DNA of 6,780 bases, taken from NCBI GenBank assembly GCA_903912275.1, contig CAIWGR010000145.1:1-6780 (forward strand), written 5' to 3'. The stretch is from an uncultured delta proteobacterium. GTDB lineage: Bacteria > Myxococcota_A > Bradymonadia > REDH01. Positions within the stretch are counted from its first letter, which is position 1, and each line of letters starts with the position of its first letter. The notes below the pieces were generated by a model that made no database searches, was not told the DNA's origin, and worked only from the letters and a program-made list of their open reading frames with translations. Positions 1 through 6,780 of this stretch are shown here, in pieces. Both the position numbers and the translations under genes were made by a program.

Positions 1-229
1 TCATCGTGACCGTCTGCTTGCCGGCGTTGATCAGGTCGGCGTCCTCCTCGCCCTCGTAGGGAAAGGGGCCCATGCCGAGCAGCCCGTTCTCCGACTGCAT
101 CACCACGTCCATCCCGGCCGGGATATAGTTCGCGACCAGCGTCGGAATGCCAATGCCCAGGTTCACATAGAAACCATCCTGCAGTTCGAGCGCCACACGC
201 TGCGCGAGCTGCTCTCGTGAAAGTGCCAT
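1..229 (-). CDS. scoB: 3-oxoacid CoA-transferase subunit B, N-terminal part (cut by window edge)
   Basis: My reading of this frame gives 76 residues starting MALSREQLAQ; the gene continues past position 1. It is the B subunit of a family I CoA-transferase, which with ScoA moves CoA from succinyl-CoA to a 3-oxoacid such as acetoacetate in the cytoplasm. Visible hallmarks are VNLGIGIPTLV (residues 22-32), then QSENGLLGMGPFP (45-57) and DLINAGKQTVT (65-75). Glu47 of SENG is, from family knowledge, the catalytic glutamate that forms the CoA thioester. The ATG lies only 2 nt after the scoA stop and has a GAGG 7 nt upstream, which supports this start. Substrate is inferred: 3-oxoadipate or acetate CoA-transferases (PcaJ, AtoA) share the same motifs. 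The family assignment is firm, the exact substrate is not. Confidence 0.93.
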   Translation of the reverse strand, partial: MALSREQLAQRVALELQDGFYVNLGIGIPTLVANYIPAGMDVVMQSENGLLGMGPFPYEGEEDADLINAGKQTVTM

Positions 230-231
230 GA

Positions 232-936
232 CTAGGCCTCCGGTCGAGGGCGCACGGTGCGCTGCTCGATCCACTTCTGGTAGTTGCTGCCCTGGAAGAT
301 GCGCTGCACGTAGATGCCCGGCGTATGAATCTGGTCGGGGTCGAGTTCGCCCGTCTCCACCAGCTCCTCCACCTCGGCGATGGTCACCTTTCCGGCGGTA
401 GCGATCATCGGATTGAAGTTCCGAGAGGTCATCCGATAAATGAGGTTGCCTGCCCTGTCGCCCTTCCAAGCCTTCACAAAGGCAAAGTCGGCCCGCAGCG
501 CGGTTTCTAGCACGCACCAGCGGCCACCGATGATGCGTGTCTCCTTTCCATCGGCCACCGGGGTGCCGTAGCCGGTCGGCGTGTAGAAGCCCTCGATGCC
601 TGCGCCGCCCGCACGGATGCGCTCCGCCAGCGTCCCCTGTGGGTTGAGCTCAATCTCCAGCTGGTTCGACAGCACGAGCCGCTCGAAGGTCTTGTTCTCC
701 CCCACGTAGCTCGAGATCATCTTCTTCACCTGACCGTTCTGCAGCAGCACGCCCAGACCGCACGCGTCGGTCCCGCAGTTGTTGCTGATGATGGTCAGGT
801 CACGCGCGTTCTTCCGAAGCAGCGCGAGGATGAGGTTCTCGGGATTCCCCGAAAGACCAAAGCCGCCCGACATCAGCGTGATGCCGTCGGTGATGTCGCC
901 AATCGCCTCGTCTGCCGACGCTACTACCTTGTTCAT
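232..936 (-). CDS. scoA: 3-oxoacid CoA-transferase subunit A
   Basis: This 234-residue protein has the usual length for the A subunit of a two-subunit family I CoA-transferase (SCOT type). It pairs with ScoB encoded just downstream; A supplies part of the CoA-binding fold and B the catalytic glutamate. Sequence marks are DGITLMSGGFGLSGNP (residues 17-32), the glycine-rich family signature, ISNNCGTD (50-57), KKMISSYVGEN (71-81), and a C-terminal block from MIATAGKVTIAEVEELVE (177-194) to HTPGIYVQRI (204-213). The start is supported by GGAG 7 nt upstream, inside the 19-nt gap after the preceding gene. Likely role: activation of acetoacetate to acetoacetyl-CoA using succinyl-CoA, linking ketone-body or PHB-type carbon and some amino-acid breakdown to the TCA cycle. 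Other 3-oxoacid or short-chain acid substrates cannot be excluded. Confidence 0.95.
   Translation of the reverse strand: MNKVVASADEAIGDITDGITLMSGGFGLSGNPENLILALLRKNARDLTIISNNCGTDACGLGVLLQNGQVKKMISSYVGENKTFERLVLSNQLEIELNPQGTLAERIRAGGAGIEGFYTPTGYGTPVADGKETRIIGGRWCVLETALRADFAFVKAWKGDRAGNLIYRMTSRNFNPMIATAGKVTIAEVEELVETGELDPDQIHTPGIYVQRIFQGSNYQKWIEQRTVRPRPEA
237..240 (-). promoter_or_regulatory. Shine-Dalgarno site of scoB inside the end of scoA
   Basis: GAGG lies 7 nt before the scoB ATG and within the last codons of scoA; the scoA TAG is between them. Only 2 nt separate stop and start. This arrangement is typical of translational coupling, which would help keep the two subunits at equal amounts. 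The coupling is inferred from spacing alone. Confidence 0.6.
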
Positions 937-943
937 GAGCTCT

Positions 944-948
944 CTCCC
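944..948 (-). promoter_or_regulatory. Shine-Dalgarno site of scoA
   Basis: GGGAG occurs in the 19-nt gap between the envelope-protein stop and the scoA ATG, with GGAG 7 nt from the start codon. It confirms the chosen scoA start. With so short a gap there is little room for a separate promoter, so scoA is probably read from the upstream gene's transcript. Confidence 0.65.
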
Positions 949-955
949 GACGCCG

Positions 956-1777
956 TCACTCGCCCTGTCGCCACTGGTAACCGGCGCTCACGCCGACAAA
1001 CAGCCCCTGCGGCGCCCTGATTCCCATGTCGAGACCCAGTACCGCATTCTCCGAAATCGTCTGCCGCAGACCGATGCTCGCCGAGAGGATGGGGACGAAG
1101 GGGGGGATCTTGTCCTCGACGGCGACCTTCGGAATGCCGTTATCCAGCACGAAGGCCGGGTCGCCCGTCGCCGTATAGCACTTGTCGAGCAGCCCAGCGT
1201 CGGTGCTGAGTCGGTCTTCAGGGAGCAACCCAACCGCCCCGCAACGGCCGACATCCAGATCGTACTTCTTGAACTGACCGCTCACCTTCGCGACGCCGAG
1301 GCCGAAGCCATAGGCGAGCTGCGTGCGGCCGTCGCCACTCATGCCCTTCAGCCAGTGGAACTGGGTCTCCAGACTGAGCGTGCTCAGGTTGTTTGTAGAC
1401 CAATCAGCCTGCTCGACGCGATCGCCCTTCTGCAGCCAGTAGCCGTCGCCCGTCGCCATGCTGGTCTGTTGCACCGCCGCAGAAATCTCATAGGCGTCGG
1501 GGCGGCTGTAAGACCAGTTCAAACCGTACGACAGATTGACTGCATCTCCCTCCCACATGCCGGTGTGACTGCTGAAGAATGCATCGAGAACGAAATTCGG
1601 GATGTTCACATAGGTCAGATTCGGCGACACCGCGTAGAACCCCCTGACTCTCGGAGCTGGCGTCTCGTTGACGTCAGGGGCGTAAACCTCCGCCTCGTCC
1701 TGCGCGAAGGCCGCAGCCGGGACGAGGAGAGAGAGGGAGAGCAAAACTGCGCTGCATCGTGCCATGGGAAACCTCAT
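956..1777 (-). CDS. Exported beta-rich protein, probable outer-membrane beta-barrel, function unknown
   Basis: I do not recognise this 273-residue protein as a named family. The N-terminus is a good Sec signal peptide: MARC, a hydrophobic stretch around residues 10-24, then AFA before Gln26, a likely signal peptidase I site. The mature part alternates polar and hydrophobic residues in about eight segments (roughly 47-59, 80-92, 96-107, 131-145, 151-170, 226-240, 244-253, 257-269), rich in Gly and aromatics, as in small outer-membrane barrels. The last segment ends GYQW but QGE-like residues follow, so there is no classic terminal Phe. Mature cysteines are only C179 and C200, which could form one disulfide in a long loop. 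The start may be Met1 or Met5 (1765); both have plausible ribosome sites. It sits 93 nt after atpC and 19 nt before scoA. Export is well supported, the barrel is inferred, the role is unknown. Confidence 0.8.
   Translation of the reverse strand: MRFPMARCSAVLLSLSLLVPAAAFAQDEAEVYAPDVNETPAPRVRGFYAVSPNLTYVNIPNFVLDAFFSSHTGMWEGDAVNLSYGLNWSYSRPDAYEISAAVQQTSMATGDGYWLQKGDRVEQADWSTNNLSTLSLETQFHWLKGMSGDGRTQLAYGFGLGVAKVSGQFKKYDLDVGRCGAVGLLPEDRLSTDAGLLDKCYTATGDPAFVLDNGIPKVAVEDKIPPFVPILSASIGLRQTISENAVLGLDMGIRAPQGLFVGVSAGYQWRQGE
1772..1775 (-). promoter_or_regulatory. Candidate Shine-Dalgarno for the internal Met5 start of the exported protein
   Basis: GAGG overlaps the first annotated ATG and lies 6 nt upstream of a second in-frame ATG (Met5, 1763-1765). 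The first ATG has a G-run, GGGGGA (1784-1789), 6 nt upstream. GAGG is the better match to the anti-Shine-Dalgarno sequence. Starting at Met5 gives MARCSAVLL, an equally normal signal peptide, so the true start may be 1765 rather than 1777. The sequence does not settle it. Confidence 0.4.
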
Positions 1778-1870
1778 GATAGGTCCCCCGCGCGGAGCCG
1801 AGCCGAGCGGAGGAAGTCGTCCGTGCTCTAGGCTACCGCCCCTCCGCGTGGCAAGCAGTCCGGAGGCTGA
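1778..1870 (-). other. 93-nt gap between atpC and the exported-protein gene
   Basis: The gap holds an inverted repeat (cctccg at 1841-1846 and cggagg at 1861-1866, 14-nt loop) just after the atpC stop. A 6-bp GC stem without a following T-run is not a convincing intrinsic terminator. A possible but poor promoter lies in the same gap, reading toward the exported-protein gene: TTGCCA resembles a -35 box, but the matching -10 (TAGAGC at 18 nt) is weak. Near the downstream gene there is a short GAGCC tandem repeat. The gap is the longest in the window and is the likeliest boundary between the ATP synthase operon and the next unit. Whether transcription stops, restarts or reads through cannot be told. 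Confidence 0.45.
1795..1814. repeat. Short degenerate tandem repeat of the pentamer GAGCC
   Basis: On the plus strand four consecutive 5-base units read GAGCC, GAGCC, GAGCG and GAGGA. It lies 17 nt upstream of the exported-protein start codon, next to the palindrome CCGCGCGG (1788-1795). In a GC-rich genome this may be chance or slippage; no function is implied. Confidence 0.5.
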
Positions 1871-2287
1871 TCAGGCGCGGCTGGACCGTTCGAAGACGGC
1901 GATGCGGTTGCGAGCCCGCGCCAGCTCTTCTTGATGCGCTTCGAGTTCGTCGGCAGAGACAACCGCCGCATCCAACGACCGCGACTCCGCCGCTGACAGC
2001 GCACGACGGGCCCGCGCGACATCGATGTCTGTGGCACCCTCGCCGGAATCCACCAGGACGACCACCGAGGAGGCTGTTACCTCGGCAAAGCCGGACGCTA
2101 CCGCGAACCGACGCTCGCCTTCAGCCGACTTCGCAATCAGCTCGCCGGCTCGGATCAGGGTCATCAGGTTGCTGTGGCCAGCAAGAACGCCCATCTGTCC
2201 CAACTCACCGGGAAGAATGACCTCGGTGACCTGACCATGAAAGATGGCCCGCTCGGGCGTGACGATATCGAGGGTGACAAGCGACAT
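1871..2287 (-). CDS. atpC: F1Fo ATP synthase epsilon subunit
   Basis: The 138-residue product has the normal length and layout of bacterial epsilon: an N-terminal beta-sandwich (about 1-85, with PGELGQMGVLAGHSNLMTLI at 26-45) and a C-terminal helical pair (about 87-103 and 110-133). It binds gamma at the base of the F1 central stalk next to the c-ring, couples rotation and can restrain ATP hydrolysis. Residues 88-93 read IDVARA, which fits the I(L)DxxRA motif described for the ATP-binding epsilon of thermophilic Bacillus. That suggests, but does not show, that ATP could hold the C-terminal arm in its relaxed state. The start is supported by GGAG 5 nt upstream, 15 nt after the atpD stop. It is the last gene of the operon, as usual. 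Confidence 0.95.
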   Translation of the reverse strand: MSLVTLDIVTPERAIFHGQVTEVILPGELGQMGVLAGHSNLMTLIRAGELIAKSAEGERRFAVASGFAEVTASSVVVLVDSGEGATDIDVARARRALSAAESRSLDAAVVSADELEAHQEELARARNRIAVFERSSRA

Positions 2288-2292
2288 GGGTA

Positions 2293-2296
2293 CTCC
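2293..2296 (-). promoter_or_regulatory. Shine-Dalgarno site of atpC
   Basis: GGAG lies 5 nt upstream of the atpC ATG within the 15-nt gap after the atpD stop codon (TAA). It fixes the atpC start and indicates translation from the shared atp transcript. Confidence 0.65.
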
Positions 2297-2302
2297 GTCG
2301 GC

Positions 2303-3916
<1,614 letters not shown>

Positions 3917-3922
3917 CGGATA

Positions 3923-3926
3923 TCCT
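3923..3926 (-). promoter_or_regulatory. Shine-Dalgarno site of atpD
   Basis: AGGA lies 6 nt upstream of the atpD ATG in the 36-nt gap after atpG. It supports the start that gives the short Ser/Thr-rich N-terminal extension MTQGISSSTPSTAK ahead of the crown barrel. Confidence 0.6.
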
Positions 3927-3952
3927 ATCGGAGTCTTCGGGTATTGAACAAA

Positions 3953-4825
3953 CTAGCCCTTGAGCGACTCAGCGCCCGAGGTGATTTCCATGAGTTCTGT
4001 CGTGATGATGGCCTGACGGGCCCGGTTCATCTGCAGCGTCATTGTACCGATGATCTCGGCGGCGTTCTTCGACGCGTTGTCCATCGCCGTCATACGGGCG
4101 CCGAGCTCCGACGCCTGAGACTCGAGGAGCGCGCGAAGCACATTGCTCTGCACAAACCGTGGAAGCAACTTGGCCAGGAGCTCTTCCCGGTTGGGCTCAT
4201 ACTTCATCTCGGTCGTCGAAGCGCCCTGGCCCGCCAGCTTATCGGCCGACAGCGGCAGAAGCGGCTCCACGATCACAGTCTGGGTCAACGCCGACTTGAA
4301 CTCGTTGAAGATCAGGTAGACTTCATCGACTTCGCCCGTCGTGAAGAGCCGGCTGAGCTCGGCCGCAACAGCGAGGGCCGAACCACGGTTGGGGCCACTC
4401 ATCAGGTCGCGCAGCTCGGTGTAGGTCGGTGTCCCGCGACGGCGGAAGTACTCACGGCCCTTGCGGCCGATGGGTGCCACGCCGATCTCCTCGTAGGAGT
4501 CCTTGCTATCGCGAAGGAAGGCCTCCGTACGGCGAAGAACGGAGGAGTTGAAGGCGCCGGCGAGGCCGCGATCCGAGGTCATCGGGATGAGGAGGCAACG
4601 CTTGGGCGTCGGCGTCGTGCGGAAGAGCGGGTAGCGTTCCGGGTCGACCGAACCCGCCAGCGACGCCACGACCGCGCGGAGCCGCACCGCGTAGGGACGG
4701 GACGCTACGACAGCATCCTGCGCACGCTTGAGCTTCGCCGCCGCGACGAGCTTCATCGCGCGGGTAATCTTCTGCGTGTTCTTAACCGACTTGATGCGGT
4801 TTCGTATGGCCTTGAGGCTCGGCAT
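3953..4825 (-). CDS. atpG: F1Fo ATP synthase gamma subunit
   Basis: Gamma is the asymmetric rotor shaft inside the alpha3-beta3 ring, linking the c-ring to the catalytic sites. The 290-residue product is of normal length. It has the N-terminal coiled-coil helix (SLKAIRNRIKSVKNTQKIT, residues 3-21, then AMKLVAAAKLKRAQ), the central domain with TSDRGLAGAFNSSV (83-96), and the conserved C-terminal helix (MTAMDNASKNA at 245-255). It also has the family signature ITTELMEITSGAES (274-287). No inserted regulatory loop like that of chloroplast gamma is apparent. The ATG at 4825 is at the expected place for the family, but the 35-nt leader after atpA has no clear Shine-Dalgarno sequence, unlike the other atp genes here. 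Translation may therefore depend on ribosomes arriving from atpA. Confidence 0.96.
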   Translation of the reverse strand: MPSLKAIRNRIKSVKNTQKITRAMKLVAAAKLKRAQDAVVASRPYAVRLRAVVASLAGSVDPERYPLFRTTPTPKRCLLIPMTSDRGLAGAFNSSVLRRTEAFLRDSKDSYEEIGVAPIGRKGREYFRRRGTPTYTELRDLMSGPNRGSALAVAAELSRLFTTGEVDEVYLIFNEFKSALTQTVIVEPLLPLSADKLAGQGASTTEMKYEPNREELLAKLLPRFVQSNVLRALLESQASELGARMTAMDNASKNAAEIIGTMTLQMNRARQAIITTELMEITSGAESLKG

Positions 4826-4860
4826 GGGACTGCGCCGTAATCAGAGAGGGATGGGTTCGA

Positions 4861-6384
<1,524 letters not shown>

Positions 6385-6388
6385 GTTT

Positions 6389-6393
6389 CCCTC
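6389..6393 (-). promoter_or_regulatory. Strong Shine-Dalgarno site of atpA
   Basis: GAGGG precedes the atpA ATG by 4 nt in the 41-nt gap after atpH. It confirms the start and is the strongest ribosome site among the atp genes visible, consistent with alpha being needed in three copies per complex. Confidence 0.65.
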
Positions 6394-6425
6394 AATGTGC
6401 GCGCGGAGCGCTGATCAAGTGTGAA

Positions 6426-6780
6426 TCAAGCTGCAGTAAGAATGAGGCTGCGAAGTGCCTCAAGCTGAAGAAGGAGCGTAGAGTCGAGCACCTTGCCTTC
6501 GACCTGAATGCGCAGGCCGCCGAGCAGGGATGGGTCGACGATGCTCTCCACGACCACCTTCTTGCCGGTGCTCTTCTGGAGGGCATCTTTGATGCGGGCC
6601 AGCTGGACAGCGCCGAGCTCGGTGGTCGAGAAGACCTGAGCGCGGGCGCCACCGGTGTGAACATCGAGCTGCCGCTGAAACTCGGAGACGATGTCGACGA
6701 TGAGTGCGAGGCGGCGACGCTCAGCAAGGATGAGCAGGAAGTTCTTCGTCGTGACCGAAAGCTTCAGCGCGTCGGCGACA
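6426..6780 (-). CDS. atpH: F1Fo ATP synthase delta subunit, C-terminal part (cut by window edge)
   Basis: I translated this frame by hand: 117 residues, first full codon at 6779-6777, ending LRSLILTAA and a TGA at 6428-6426. Delta sits on top of F1 and joins alpha to the b-subunit peripheral stalk. Recognisable family blocks are TTKNFLLILAERRRLALI (residues 10-27 of this fragment) and the C-terminal VDPSLLGGLRIQVEGKVLDS (81-100) followed by LQLEALR (104-110), matching the conserved DPxLxGG...G..v.D..... L..L pattern of OSCP/delta. A full delta is about 180 residues, so roughly the N-terminal 60-70 lie beyond 6780. Its place directly before atpA is the usual one. Confidence 0.93.
   Translation of the reverse strand, partial: VADALKLSVTTKNFLLILAERRRLALIVDIVSEFQRQLDVHTGGARAQVFSTTELGAVQLARIKDALQKSTGKKVVVESIVDPSLLGGLRIQVEGKVLDSTLLLQLEALRSLILTAA

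Noticed and set aside
1641..1680. Inverted repeat cccctgac / gtcagggg (8 bp, 24-nt loop), including the palindrome tgacgtca, early in the exported-protein gene
   Set aside because: Several 8-bp inverted repeats with loops this size are expected by chance in 6.8 kb, and it sits inside coding sequence with no other sign of regulation.
779..1831. A 350-codon plus-strand open frame across the exported-protein gene
   Set aside because: The minus-strand frame has a signal peptide, strand-like pattern and ribosome site, while this one is Arg-rich and featureless.
6392..6727. A 111-codon minus-strand open frame near the right edge
   Set aside because: It is in the wrong frame. The neighbouring frame gives the conserved delta-subunit C-terminus ending at 6426.

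Overview
The window is a GC-rich (about 60%) bacterial chromosomal segment in which every supported gene lies on the minus strand, so transcription runs from high to low coordinates. A secreted, probably beta-barrel outer-membrane protein implies a Gram-negative cell. The beta-barrel protein style and the ATP synthase sequences make me think of Myxococcota, Gemmatimonadota or a related deep Gram-negative phylum. That placement is a low-confidence impression, not something the sequence proves.

From 6780 down to 1871 lies the 3' part of an F1Fo ATP synthase operon in the canonical order: delta (atpH, only its C-terminal part), alpha (atpA), gamma (atpG), beta (atpD) and epsilon (atpC). Gaps are short (41, 35, 36 and 15 nt). 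These subunits form the soluble F1 motor, with delta as the link to the peripheral stalk. The Fo genes (atpB, atpE, atpF) are not in the window and would be expected beyond position 6780. All motifs needed for catalysis are present in alpha and beta. The notable departure is AtpD: at 537 residues it is longer than usual because about 50 extra residues sit between the N-terminal crown region and the nucleotide-binding domain.

A 93-nt gap (1778-1870), with a weak inverted repeat and no convincing terminator, separates atpC from a three-gene run. This run is an uncharacterised exported beta-rich protein (956-1777), then scoA (232-936) and scoB (1-229, cut by the window edge). ScoA and ScoB are the two subunits of a family I 3-oxoacid CoA-transferase, which would feed acetoacetate (or a related 3-oxoacid) into central metabolism. 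The 19-nt and 2-nt spacings suggest the three genes are co-transcribed and that scoB is translationally coupled to scoA.

Most of the window is ordinary core metabolism. I see no mobile element, CRISPR array, tRNA or rRNA. The best lead for something undescribed is the AtpD insertion. Second is the pairing of the unknown envelope protein with the CoA-transferase genes.
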